Source of the DNA: Enchytraeus crypticus
Lineage: Eukaryota > Annelida > Clitellata > Enchytraeida > Enchytraeidae
Direction: 5' to 3'
DNA: 64,000 nt
Assembly: GCA_905160935.1 (NCBI GenBank)
Contig: CAJHZI010000429.1
Span: forward strand, 22,501 to 86,500
Positions 1 to 10,179 of this stretch are shown here, piece by piece. The notes beneath the pieces are model-generated. The model searched no databases and had not been told where the DNA came from. It saw nothing but the letters and a program-made list of their open reading frames with translations. Numbering within the stretch: the first letter of the stretch is position 1; each line of letters starts with the position of its first letter. The position numbers and the translations under genes are program-made.

Positions 1-118
1 TTATAAATGTGGTACAAATGTGTTGTAAATGTGCTAAAAATGTGTTGTAAATGTGATAAAGATGTGGTATAAATGTGGTAAAAACTTGTTGTAAATGTGA
101 TGAAGATGTGTTATAGCT
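1..118. repeat. degenerate short tandem repeat at left edge
   Basis: An imperfect array of about 11-12 bp units built on AAATGTGNT runs off the left end of the window. It would lie in the intron before exon 2 of the first copper transporter gene. No coding content is seen. Confidence 0.6.
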
Positions 119-485
119 ACTGCACAGTGTCTCATATCTTACAACTGTAGTTTATAAATACAATTTATAATATTAATGACTGCTTTCAAGTTTTGTTAAT
201 AATATTAGCAACCCTAATGTGTAATGCCATATAATAAAATGAACAAAATCTATTTTAGTGTAGCTCAACGAACAAATAAATTGTATGTACCAGAATGTGT
301 TACAATATGCTAATAATATACACAATTTATATTTATTTTGTTGCATGAACATGTATAGTAGTAAATGTTTACTTATCACAGCTGTCAAACATTAATAAAT
401 AGGTTGAATAACTGTGGCAAAATAACTGTGGTAGCTTGACAAATTTGTAACTATTTGAAGGTATGTGATGTGTAATATATTGTAG

Positions 486-3400
486 ATGACTTTTTACGCC
501 TCTGCTTCGGCAACCATACTATTTGATGGGTGGAAGACTACAACATGGGCAGGTCTACATTTAATGATGCTATTAGAATTTAGCAATTCTGCTAGCATAT
601 AGTCTAAAATATATATTCAAATTTATAAAATAGTGTACTCTTCCATCATTGTGTAATGTAATTTTTGTTAAATTTTCATAAATTGGTATCCGTGTCTGAA
701 CAATCTGTACAAGCATTTGCTGAGCGCTTGTACTCGCTAATAATTGTAATTGCTTGTCATTGCTAAAGTGCATTTTGAACTCGCTAAAGCTCACTATCGA
801 AATATATATATATTATTTCTCTATGTTAATCTCGGTTTCAATACTGATGTGACTGGTGAAATGTTACTTTCTACCATAAATTATTAAAATGTTATATTTC
901 GCAAAATATAGATCTTCGTAACACTGAAACTGAAATAACTCTGATGTGATCTCGTTCTGTAATGAACAGCTTATTATTATATATTGTGTATTTTTGTTGT
1001 TTGTATTGTTGTTTATTATATTCTAGTGTATACATGTATATACTGTATATATCATCATCAACTTCCCTTAAATCTCAGTTTAACTAGGGTCGGGATACGA
1101 AGAGACTTACTCTAATCTTATCTGTCCCACACCATATCATCAATCAATCTCCTATTTTTCATGTCCTTCTCCATTCGGTAAAATTTTGTAGCAATTTCTG
1201 GAGCCTAAGAGCTCACCAACCAATTGCCCTTTCAAATGAATTTGGTTTGGACCTTGTTTTTATGTCGCCTTCTACGACACGTGCATATTTGCACGGTTGG
1301 TCTATTCTTCAAGCAACCCAGACACAACACGTGGAATATATTATACTGTAGATATATGCTGTATTGTATTATGGTATATATTGATATATTTTATAGTACT
1401 ATACTTATTGTATTGCTCTGTACTGTTTTATATTCTATTGCATTTTATTTTTGAAAACTATTATATTCCTGCAGAGATGTTTGGTTCCTGTATTGGGGTA
1501 GCAGTATTTGCGATACTGTATGAGGGACTGAAAGCTTTCCGAGTGTGGCTGATTGAATACGCTAAGATGACAACGGCTTCCATGGCCGTGTCTCCTGCAG
1601 ACTCTACCGCTTCAGTCGTAGCCGGTGATGCAGAATCCGACGCAGATGACTTACGTATTACAGCGGCTCCTCCCCCCAGGTGGCATTTGAATTGCAGCGT
1701 GTAAGTGAACTGATGATGATGATGATGATGATTAACTCTTTATGAATGACATTTATGTCGTGCATGTACTTTATTTTTATTTTTATTAGTCTCTGCACAT
1801 TGCCCGTGTTGTGTTCAGGTTGATGTAGAATAGACTGACTATGGACTGCACCTGTCATAAAAGGGCGTCGAAGCACTAAGATCCAAACTAACGTCAGAAA
1901 CGGCATTCAGTTGGTGAGCGCCTAGGGCCCTAGGCTGTAGAAATTGGTGCAAATTTTTTTTAAACAAATAAAAAATGGTGTATTTGTATCTTGCTCTATT
2001 TATACTTGAATTCAAGGGAAGATGATGATGACGATGATGATGATACAACACTGCACAAGCAAGATTTTGGAGTTTTTGTGTTTGACAAGTTTTTGTGTTT
2101 CATATCACAATAAGTGTGATAAGAAATAGAAAGAAAAGCTGGATAGGACATATTTACTACAAGGGGGATGGTTTGCTAAATGTAATAGAAGGAATAATGC
2201 AAGAGAAAAGAGTTAGTGGAAGACCGAAATACGGGATGCTAGATTATCTGATAGCAAATTTATATATGGAGATCAAAAGGAGGGCTGAGGAGAGAATTGA
2301 TTGGAAGAGTTATATGCCATGGACCTGCCGTTAGGCAATGCACTAGAGGAAGATGTTTGAAAATTAACTATATTTATATATATTTATTTTGTACTTCTAT
2401 TTGGATAGTGTAATAGGATAGATTTGATCTCAATATGGGAAAGATTGTGAATCTTAATTGTATACAGTACTTATTGTTTTAATGTCCATATATATTTTTA
2501 TTATAGGTTTCTTTTTAATTACTTTATTTTTCACAAGCAATTCCTTATCAATTATTTTCATGCTATGACTTACTGATAGTTTTCTGTGTTGTAGTTAGTG
2601 TGGTGGTTTTCTGCCTCTCATACGCTTATATTTTTATTTGTTTCTTGCACGCAGAAATCATAATGCTCATAATATAATAAACAGAAAGCAGAATGCACAT
2701 AATATAATATATAGATATCAAAATGCACAGTATATAATGTACAAAAATCATAATGCACATAATATAATGCACAGAAAGCATTGTGCACATGGTATTATGC
2801 ACAGAAATCATAATGCACATAATATAATACACAGAAATCGTTATGCACATAATATAATGTACAGAAATCATAATGCAATTAATATAATGTACAGAAATTA
2901 TAATGCACATAATATAATGCAAAGAAATCATAATGCACATAATATAATGTACAGAAATCATAATGCACATAATATAATGTACAGAAATCATAATGCACAT
3001 AATATAATGCACAGAAATCATTATGCACATAATATAATGTACAGAATTGCTGCAACTAACTTGATCCTGTTCTGTTAGTGGTTTCTGTCTTTGCCATCAG
3101 ATGATTTAAGTGACAGAAAAATTATCATTAATTTTCATTGTACTAGGTCTATTATGGAAGGCAACGATAAACCACCTCAGAAGCCAAATTATTCCCATGT
3201 TATAGGCTACATTAAGATGTGGATAAGGCATAGTCTAACGTGAAGGGATTGACTTATTAATCGATGGTGTGCTCCTTGTGGAGCGTGAAAAGCAGCATGT
3301 GAGTAGGATTATGTATCTTGGACCTGCCACTTGGCAGAACACTAGAAAGAGGTCTATGGTATATAACTAAGTAACTTACAGAATATCAAATGGTAACTAA

Positions 3401-3693
3401 GCAGCAGTTTACGCATCTGTAAATGTCTAAACACTTAACTGTCTCGCTAGTAAATACGCAATAAGTAACTGCCATTCTGTTGTTTGCACAGACGAACAAT
3501 GTCCCTATGCTTTCACGTTGTACAGTCATTGCTGCACATCGTTCAGGTGGGCATTGGATATCTTCTGATGTTGATATCGATGACCTTCAACGCCTACCTC
3601 TTCATCTCAATCATCATCGGTGCAGGCATTGGATATCTCTGCTTCAATTACAAGAGGCCTGTGGTTGTCCACTCAACCGAGCACTGTCATTAG
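486..3693 (+). CDS. SLC31A1-like: CTR-type copper transporter, copy 1 (exons 2-4; 5' exon outside window)
   Basis: High-affinity copper(I) uptake proteins of the CTR/SLC31 family form trimeric plasma-membrane channels. Three coding exons are visible: 486-552, 1475-1700 and 3492-3693 (stop at the end). Phases agree, each acceptor is AG, and the chosen exon 3 donor is a consensus GTAAGT at 1701. Together they encode 164 residues. Exon 2 starts MTFYASASATILF. Exon 3 carries EMFGSCIGVAVFAILYEGLK (TM1) followed by a variable Ser/Ala/Asp-rich loop. Exon 4 holds the TM2 MX3M filter (MLISM), the TM3 GxxxG (GAGIG) and the C-terminal HCH that human CTR1 also has. The Met/His-rich first exon is not present in 1-485 and must lie off the left edge. 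Exons 2 and 4 have exactly the lengths of those in copy 2 (67 and 202 bp), so this is a tandem paralogue. An alternative exon 3 donor (CAG then GTGGCA, near 1679) is in the same phase. Confidence 0.9.
1048..1335 (-). repeat. family B retroposon copy
   Basis: A nearly full copy of the roughly 280 bp family B. Read on the - strand, it runs from a CGTGTTGTGTC head through the CGACACGTGC and GGAGCC segments to a 3' end at TTTAAGGGAAG followed by ATGATG units. It sits in intron 2 of copper transporter copy 1. Confidence 0.75.
1800..2045 (+). repeat. family B retroposon copy
   Basis: The same family in the opposite orientation. It starts with CCCGTGTTGTGTTCAGG and ends with TTCAAGGGAAG and an ATGATGATGACG tail at about 2020-2043. 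It lies 100 bp after the exon 3 donor of copper transporter copy 1. Confidence 0.75.
2093..2345 (+). mobile_element. LINE fragment, C-terminal end of reverse transcriptase ORF
   Basis: An open frame of 79 codons (2095-2334) reads KKSWIGHIYYKGDGLL, then EKRVSGRPKYGMLD, then MEIKRRAEERIDW and PWTCR before a stop. This order is typical of the extreme C-terminus of many animal non-LTR retrotransposon polyproteins. The trailing DNA (GGACCTGCC, GGCAATGCACTAGAG) is the same 3' end seen in the family H copies of this window. It is 5'-truncated and lies in intron 3 of copper transporter copy 1. Confidence 0.75.
2652..3045. repeat. 30-bp tandem array, about 13 units
   Basis: Units of exactly 30 bp contain CAGAAATCATAATGCACATA followed by ATATAATGTA, with scattered point differences. 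Because 30 is a multiple of three, the array is open on both strands; the resulting 134-146 aa frames are artefacts. It is intronic, between exons 3 and 4 of copper transporter copy 1. Confidence 0.95.
3140..3350 (+). repeat. family C retroposon copy, 3' part
   Basis: It contains TAGGCTACATTAAG, GTGTGCTCCTTGTGGAGCGT and a GGACCTGCCACTTGGCAGAA end followed by CACTAGAAAGAGG, matching the other family C copies. It lies just upstream of exon 4 of copper transporter copy 1. Confidence 0.65.
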
Positions 3694-3974
3694 CATGTAG
3701 TATTGATATCTGCAATGAACTGCTTAGCAATAGTCTTGATTATTTAATTATGATAAGTTCTAGAGTTAACTGGAATTGAATAATTTTTTGTATTGGTTTG
3801 AATTTATACGCCAGTTTTCATTTATATTGCACGCTTATTTGATGTTAATCTTCTCTGAATTTAATCAATATCTGTGTAATACTGATGACGTGGCATATTT
3901 CATCATCACATGTTACGTGATTTGCGTTACCTGTGTAAGCCTGATACTATAATACGCTAACGCTAGGGGTTACG

Positions 3975-4190
3975 CTACGGGTAACGTGATGAAGTTTTAA
4001 TTGACAGACCTGAGGTGAATGGAACCCTCGTGGGTTCGAATCCCAGCCGTGCTGATCTGAGAGTAAAATCTCAGTCATTCACTGGACTGGTTTTACGGAA
4101 AATGGTCTAAATTGCCTAACGCTTTAAACATGTAGTATTGAAAGTGATAAATATCAACAAATTTGATCATTTCACTGTAATGTGTGTTTA
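3975..4190 (+). repeat. tRNA-derived SINE, family D
   Basis: The B box GGGTTCGAATCCC (about 4032-4044) is intact and the downstream body (GTGCTGATCTGAGAGTAAAA, CACTGGACTGG, TTGATCATTTCACTG) matches the complete copy at 53865. The A box region is missing or diverged here. Confidence 0.75.
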
Positions 4191-4244
4191 CTTTATAGTT
4201 GATTGTGTAATGTACTGATATTTTAATTCATATTGTTAAGGCTT

Positions 4245-4330
4245 CAGATAGTTTTGGGATTTGAACCGATGATCTCATGCTTATCAGGCAATCCTGCTAT
4301 CCACTCGACCAACCAACTGGTTCTTCTTAA
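4245..4330 (-). repeat. tRNA-like sequence, probable SINE head or tRNA pseudogene
   Basis: On the - strand there is a perfect A box (TGGTCGAGTGG) and a perfect B box (GGTTCAAATCC) about 44 nt apart, with a 7-nt loop CTGATAA that would expose GAT. The acceptor stem pairs only about 4 of 7 positions and the T stem has two mismatches, so a working tRNA is unlikely. Confidence 0.5.
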
Positions 4331-4379
4331 CAAACTGATAACTGATACTGATCTTAGATGACTGTATTTGGTGTGTGTT

Positions 4380-4560
4380 TGACTGGGGGTTTAACGAAGT
4401 CGTAAGAGAGGACAGTCAGAATCTTGAGACCTAAGTTCAAACCCTCGATTAGCTGGAAACGTATAATCCTCATGATGTAGGAAAATTATTTTTAATGTAC
4501 TATGGAAATGATTATGTAAAATCTTCAGTGAAAAGTAACTAAACATAAACATAAATAAAG
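4380..4560 (+). repeat. possible tRNA-derived SINE
   Basis: A weak A box (TTTAACGAAGTCG) and a clear B-box-like AGTTCAAACCC (about 4432) are followed by an AT-rich body that ends in AAACATAAACATAAATAAAG. No second copy was seen in the window, so this rests on the box pattern alone. Confidence 0.35.
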
Positions 4561-5480
4561 CAACTTTTTAAATATATGCATTTTGTCACACGTGCTATCA
4601 GAGCGATACAAATATTATAATCTTCAACTGTACTAATTAGCAAGATTCTGATAGTTTGTATTGATTAAACATTTTTAGCTTAAAGTAATTATTTGAATTT
4701 TTTCAAAATGAAAATGCTATTGAGACATTAGAGATTTACATCTCGAGCTGAGTCATCAAACATCAAAGGGTAAATTATGTAGAGTTTAGATTTTTTACTT
4801 GTATAGTCGTGTATAAGAACCTTAATATAATATGTTATTGCCATGTACTAATTGCATTGTTAAATATATTAAATTCAGAGATGGCTATGTTTTGGCTTAA
4901 CCATTTAGACGTTTTCTTTCATAATCCTTGAGACTTGAGCTCGGTCTGTTGCTGGTGATTATTTTGGAAGAAAGGCGATTTTTAGGTGGACATTTTAATA
5001 TCTCAGATCACTGCATTTTAGTATCTCTATATGCTCGCTGTACCATTGACATTATAGTATGTTCTGCATCATATAAGCGAAACAGATGTGTTTATGTTAT
5101 TCAATGTTATTGGTTGATTTTGCACAGCTTTCTCATCACCAGTTAGTCCTGCACAAGTCTGTCACACGTAACCTGTTAAAGCGTATTGTTTAAAATGTTA
5201 CGGTTTTATTAAAACAGTTAAATTATGGAAAATTCCGGCGATAGCTATTATTCCTTGACTGCGTTTAGTTGCTCCAGTTTAAGTAATCATGAGGTTATAT
5301 TTAAATATAGTCATACATGTAGCTTTTGTATTGTTGTTGTTGCTCACCCTAAATGTCATCGGTTGTGCTGTCTCTCGTATTGTTGATGTATTGTATTGTC
5401 TTTTTATTGTAGATGTATTGTATTGTCTCGTATTGTTTTTGTATCGTAGATGTTCACACATTCTGTCATTTGTGCTACTT
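4561..5480. other. intergenic, no gene recognised
   Basis: AT-rich DNA between the copper transporter copy 1 region and the 39-bp minisatellite. The short open frames here (up to 73 codons) show no recognisable protein motif. Confidence 0.6.
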
Positions 5481-5483
5481 GAA

Positions 5484-6668
5484 ATATCTTCTCATTGTTC
5501 AGAGTTCTAGGCTCATCTTACAATATCTTCTCAATGTTCAGAGTTCTAGGCTCATCTTACAATATCTTCTCATTGTTCAGAGTTCTAGGCTCATCTTACA
5601 ATATCTTCTCATTGTTCAGAGTTCGAGGCTGATCTTGCAATATCTTCTCATTGTTCAGAGTTCTAGGCTCATCTTACAATATCTTCTCATTGTTCAGAGT
5701 TCTAGGCTCATCTTACAATATCTTCTCATTGTTCAGAGTTCTAGGCTCATCTTACAATATCTTCTCATTGTTCAGAGTTCTAGGCTCATCTTACAATATC
5801 TTCTCATTGTTCAGAGTTCTAGGCTCATCTTACAATATCTTCTCATTGTTCAGAGTTCTAGGCTCATCTTACAATATCTTCTCATTGTTCAGAGTTCTAG
5901 GCTCATCTTACAATATCTTCTCATTGTTCAGAGTTCTAGGCTCATCTTACAATATCTTCTCATTGTTCAGAGTTCTAGGCTCATCTTACAATATCTTCTC
6001 ATTGTTCAGAGTTCTAGGCTCATCTTACAATATCTTCTCATTGTTCAGAGTTCTAGGCTCATCTTACAATATCTTCTCATTGTTCAGAGTTCTAGGCTCA
6101 TCTTACAATATCTTCTCATTGTTCAGAGTTCTAGGCTCATCTTACAATATCTTCTCATTGTTCAGAGTTCTAGGCTCATCTTGCAATATCTTCTCATTGT
6201 TCAGAGTTCTAGGCTCATCTTACAATATCTTCTCATTGTTCAGAGTTCTAGGCTCATCTTACAATATCTTCTCTCAGATCTTACAATATCTTCTCATTGT
6301 TCAGAGTTCTAGGCTCATCTTACAATATCTTCTCATTGTTCAGAGTTCTAGGCTCATCTTACAATATCTTCTCATTGTTCAGAGTTCTAGGCTCATCTTG
6401 CAATATCTTCTCATTGTTCAGAGTTCTAGGCTCATCTTACAATATCTTCTCATTGTTCAGAGTTCTAGGCTCATCTTACAATATCTTCTCAATGTTCAGA
6501 GTTCTGGGCTCATCTTACAATATCTTCTCATTGTTCAGAGTTCTAGGCTCATCTTACAATATCTTCTCATTGTTCAGAGTTCTAGGCTCATCTTACAATA
6601 TCTTCTCATTGTTCAGAGTTCTAGGCTGATCTTGCAATATCTTCTCATTGTTCAGAGGTCTGGGCTGA
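5484..6668. repeat. 39-bp minisatellite, about 30 units
   Basis: Head-to-tail units of 39 bp contain TTCAGAGTTCTAGGCTCATC followed by TTACAATATCTTCTCATTG. Central units are nearly identical; the outer ones carry variants (TGATCTTGC, AATGTTCAG). One truncated unit lies at about 6268-6292. Because 39 is 13 codons, two + frames are open for about 300 and 345 codons. These encode 13-residue repeats with no start context, so they are not taken as genes. Confidence 0.97.
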
Positions 6669-6679
6669 TCCCCGGTTTC

Positions 6680-7530
6680 TTATGATACGTTTCCTTATTC
6701 TCATCAAATAATTTTTAACGAGATTCTGTAACCTCTGCAAACCTGGCCATAGCCACAACCTGGCTGTACATATCTCCTGCCGTGCTGGTCTCTGAACGAG
6801 AGATAGGTTGTTGTTGTTGCTGTGGTGGAACAAATATAGTTGTCATCCATTGTTTCGCTGTTGTTGGTTGCCTTCGTTGGAGCTCAATGATGATCCATTA
6901 TATCACAAATCTCGAACCTAGTAAATATTAATTCATTGTTGATTAATTGAATGATAAACTTATAATTTTTTGAACGTTTCTACGGACGTAATGAACTACG
7001 CGTGAATTCTTTATTATGAAGAGGGTTAACGATAACTGAACGATGCTGTTGATGATATTGATCGGGCACATGGTATAATGAAGAGACGCTGTCTTTCTGT
7101 AATCATATAATATATCAGAATCTGTCATTCTCTCAAGTGATATTGTACATTCAACTAAATCTCCACGGCCGCCATGAAGCTTAACAGAGCTGTATAAAAA
7201 ATGGTTTCTCTTTCTCCGCAATATTAAGCTATATAATTTTATTAATTTTAAAGATTCGGGCTGTGGAAAGTCATATGTAAAATTTCTTATTGATAAAATC
7301 TTTTAGAAATCTTCTAGAAAGTTATCAAATTTTCTTTCTGTTTAATGATATGTATTTGTTGTCAACCTATAAATTCCATTGGATGACATTTCGTCTAATC
7401 TATTGTTTACTAGATCGCGTTTCTTGAAGGAAACTTGTTTTAATTTGTATCATGATCTATAGTTTTCTTGTGAATCTCTTGTTTAACGCTTGAAGTGGCT
7501 TTTACGAACAAGATTTCAGCGTCATTGGAC
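6680..7530. other. intergenic, no gene recognised
   Basis: Unique-looking AT-rich sequence between the minisatellite and a SINE. A GGCCGCCATGAAG stretch near 7166 resembles a YY1 site, but no coding exon follows it. Confidence 0.5.
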
Positions 7531-7534
7531 GGTG

Positions 7535-7625
7535 TTAAACCTAAGGTTAAGTCGGTTTCCTCACTCCAAAGCGATGTCATTGACGGTCGAGCCCAGGATT
7601 TGAACCCGCACATACTGATGGACAA
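7535..7625 (-). repeat. tRNA-derived SINE family A, fragment
   Basis: It contains the family A tail (TTTCCTCACTCCAAAGCGAT), the - strand B box (GGATTTGAACCC) and part of the linker up to CATACTGAT. The A box end is missing. Confidence 0.7.
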
Positions 7626-7674
7626 CATAACGTATTACCTCAAGCGTCCTAATTTATCTCTATTTCTCTCTAGT

Positions 7675-7765
7675 GGTCTGTTAAATGGCAGATTCAAGGT
7701 ACATATTTCTACTGCTCAGTACTCAATGTCTGCCTGCTCGCGGTATTATCAATCCTTCGAGTTGA
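7675..7765 (-). repeat. family C retroposon 3' fragment
   Basis: TCTCTCTAGTGGTCTG, AAATGGCAGATTCAAGGTAC and the following TACTGCTCAGTACTCAATGT match the - strand 3' end of family C, including its GA-rich tail. Confidence 0.55.
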
Positions 7766-8244
7766 TGTAAGAATTTATCAAATCTTAAAGTATCATAAGT
7801 ATTGAGTAAGTTTAGATGTAATTTGTTTTGATTTTGTGATTAAAAGGGCCAGTCTGTTTCATACGCATTTGATATGAGAGCTGAAAATCAATGTTACTGT
7901 ATATACACTCCGTTAGATGTAATTTCTGTCTTTATAGATTTCACACTCGTTTAAGTTTTCTTTTGCTTTTGTAGATTTTCTGTCTGTGTTTTGAAGAACA
8001 ACAGTTACTGCTAATGAATGCTAACTGCTGCTGGTAATGTTTAAATGTTATATTGTGAAGGGCGTTAAATATATAACATTTTGTAATAAATTGTGCTACA
8101 ATAATTACTAGAAATTTAATGCATCCTATGTTTTTCGCTCCATTAAGTCATATGATTAAGAAAAGTATAATACCATTCTGATTTACTTTCATCTCTTTGT
8201 GTGTATAGCGAAGGCCAGCATAGCAAAAGAGTTTAAGGTTGATA

Positions 8245-8525
8245 TATCCTGTGTTGTGTCCAGACCACTGAAGAATAACGCAACCGTAAACTGCACGTGT
8301 TTTCAGAAGCGACAGAAAAATAACTGAGAAAGGCAAAGTTAATCCATATTTTTCCCAAGTTAAAGGCTACAGTGAGGTGTGCGTAAGGTATAGCCTTTTT
8401 GAAGGGATTACACGTTACTCGTTGGCATGCTCTTTTTGGGGCATTAAAGTATAATATGAGTAGAAATCTATACCTTGACCTGTTAAGGAATAATAGAGAG
8501 AGAGAGAGAGTGAAACTGAGAGAGA
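8245..8525 (+). repeat. family C retroposon, near full length
   Basis: It starts with TCCTGTGTTGTGTCCAGACC, has the AACCGTAAACTGCACGTG segment and GCGACAG, continues through TAAAGGCTACAGTGAGGTGT, and ends in CTTGACCTGTTAAGGAATAA followed by a (GA)n tail at about 8492-8510. It is a useful reference copy for this family. Confidence 0.75.
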
Positions 8526-8727
8526 CAGATTGACAGAGAGTGAGAAAGAGATATGCTATACTGGAAAGTTGCAGAGATATATTTATCACTCGGAGTTGCA
8601 TATGCACATTGATAGTTGAGTTGATATAACATAATATCATTGAGGCTTACAAGCGATGGACCTATAGGCCTATATGTGTATTTTTAGTACAAAGCTGTGA
8701 TAATACTAAATATTACTAAGTTTTAAG

Positions 8728-8880
8728 GGCTGCGCCAGTGGTTTGTTGGCATGTTGTTTGACATCGGATCATTAGGCGGATGATCCACTAATACCACTAT
8801 TCAGTGCTCTCCCCGTCACTGACACGATGTTGTTCAGGAAACTGACATTGGCCCTGGTTTTAGATTTAGCTTCATTAATA
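8728..8880 (+). repeat. diverged family A SINE
   Basis: GCGCCAGTGG, GACATCGGATCATTAGG, TCCCCGTCACTGACACGATG and AGGAAACTGACATTGGC follow the family A order. The B box region is replaced by an unrelated stretch. Confidence 0.55.
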
Positions 8881-8917
8881 GTTTAATACGATGTGACGTG
8901 AACGCTAAATACAACAT

Positions 8918-9215
8918 CATCATCATCCTCCCTTGAATCCCAGTTTAACCAGGGTCGGGATACAAATAGACTGTCTCAATCGTCTCTGTCCTACACCACA
9001 CCACCAGCCAATCCCCTATTTGAGACTTTTCCATTCGTTTAAATTTTTTTTAGCAATTTCTGGAGCCTAGGCGCTCACAAACCGAATGCCCTTTCTGACG
9101 TTGGTATAGATCTTAGTGCTTTAGTCGCCTTCTACGACACGTGCAGTCACCAGTTGGTCAATTCTTAACGAAAGCTCCCCGTGTTGTGTACGGGTTAAAC
9201 AACCCGGACACAACA
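8918..9215 (-). repeat. family B retroposon, near full length
   Basis: It shows the full family order on the - strand, from AACACGGGGAGC and CACGTGTCGTAGAAGGCGAC to the GGGAGGATGATGATG tail. A second CCCGTGTTGTG head and its inverse lie together at about 9179-9222, a small fold-back. Confidence 0.8.
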
Positions 9216-9279
9216 CGGGGATAAAACTAACGCTAAATAAATAGAACTCCAAATACAACAATGGGAATTTAATATACAT

Positions 9280-9400
9280 GTATATATGCTATTAATATTA
9301 ATGTTTATAATAATATTAAATAGTATTAATGCTATTAATACTATTAAGATTAATGTGTATATTAATATTAGCTAGTATTAATGTTAATGCTAATAAGTAA
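9280..9400. repeat. ATT-rich degenerate repeat
   Basis: A run of TATTAATATTAATG-like units, with no clear single period. Confidence 0.5.
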
Positions 9401-9519
9401 TGCTGTTCGAAGTGAACGCCAAGTTCTATCGCATTGAGAGATCGCTAGAGGTTTTAAAATATCACTTTATTAAAGATGCAAACTGAGTGCTAATTGATAC
9501 AGTATTTAACATGACTCGG

Positions 9520-9655
9520 CTGGAGCCAGTGGCGAAATCGGTAAGATACTCGACAGCGGATCAGATGGTGCGGGGTTAAAATCCTTGGCTCGCCGTCACT
9601 GACGTCGCTTTCGAGTGGGGAAGCTGACGTTAACCTTAGCTTTACCAGCTTTTAC
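9520..9655 (+). repeat. tRNA-derived SINE family A
   Basis: A-box region TGGCGAAATCGGTAAGA, linker CGACAGCGGATCAG, diverged B box GGGGTTAAAATCC, then GCCGTCACTGACGTCGC and GAAGCTGACGTTAACC. It is followed directly by a family B copy in reverse orientation. Confidence 0.8.
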
Positions 9656-9820
9656 TCATCATCATCATCTTCCTTTAAACCTCAGTTTAGGATCAAGATA
9701 CTTCACTTCTCCGTTAGTTTTAGAAAATTGTGTAGCAATTTCTGGTTTGGATCTTAGTGCTATCGCTTTTACGACACATGCAGCCTCGGTTGGTCTATTC
9801 TTCAGTAACCCGGACACACC
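9655..9820 (-). repeat. family B retroposon, internally deleted
   Basis: It has the CATCATCATCATCTTCC tail end, GCAATTTCTGG and the ACGACACATGCAG to CCCGGACAC head, but lacks the middle segment carried by other copies. Confidence 0.7.
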
Positions 9821-10059
9821 ACAGATAAGCACTCAAAAGTACTTAGTATCTAAAAGTAGGCTACTTAGAATGACTATATTTATATACTGAAGAATTTGAA
9901 GTTTAGAAAGAAACAGTGTTATAACAAACAGTATTTACAATAGTAAGGAACTCGTCAACAAGGATATTTATGCTAATAGCGTGACGACCGACTCACTTCT
10001 TGAAGTTGCTGATTTATTTAATCAGGCCTGGGCTTATGAACCACAATGTGGGGGTGGCA

Positions 10060-10175
10060 TAGTACGACAAAATGATCGCATAATGTGACAAAATGATCGC
10101 ATAGTGTGGCAATATGATCGCATAGTGTAACAAAATGATGGCATTGTGTAACAAAATGATCACATAGTGTAACGA
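10060..10175. repeat. 21-bp tandem repeat, about 5 units
   Basis: Units are close to GCATAGTGTAACAAAATGATC, with substitutions in each copy. Confidence 0.85.
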
Positions 10176-10179
10176 CAGG

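Noticed and set aside
2652-3045. CRISPR-like array of regular repeats
   Set aside because: Repeats are contiguous without unique spacers and lie in an intron of an animal gene; the same applies to the arrays at 33465 and 38945.
2626-3078. Frames of 134 and 146 codons on opposite strands
   Set aside because: Both are products of the 30-bp array in an intron of the copper transporter gene.
4245-4330. Functional tRNA gene with GAT anticodon on the - strand
   Set aside because: Although A and B boxes are perfect, the acceptor and T stems are too mismatched.
5413-6685. Two overlapping + strand frames of about 300 and 345 codons
   Set aside because: They are readings of the 39-bp minisatellite in two phases; the products are 13-residue repeats with no conserved protein feature.
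7440-7770. Short + and - frames of 62-91 codons
   Set aside because: They are explained by a family A SINE fragment and a family C end.
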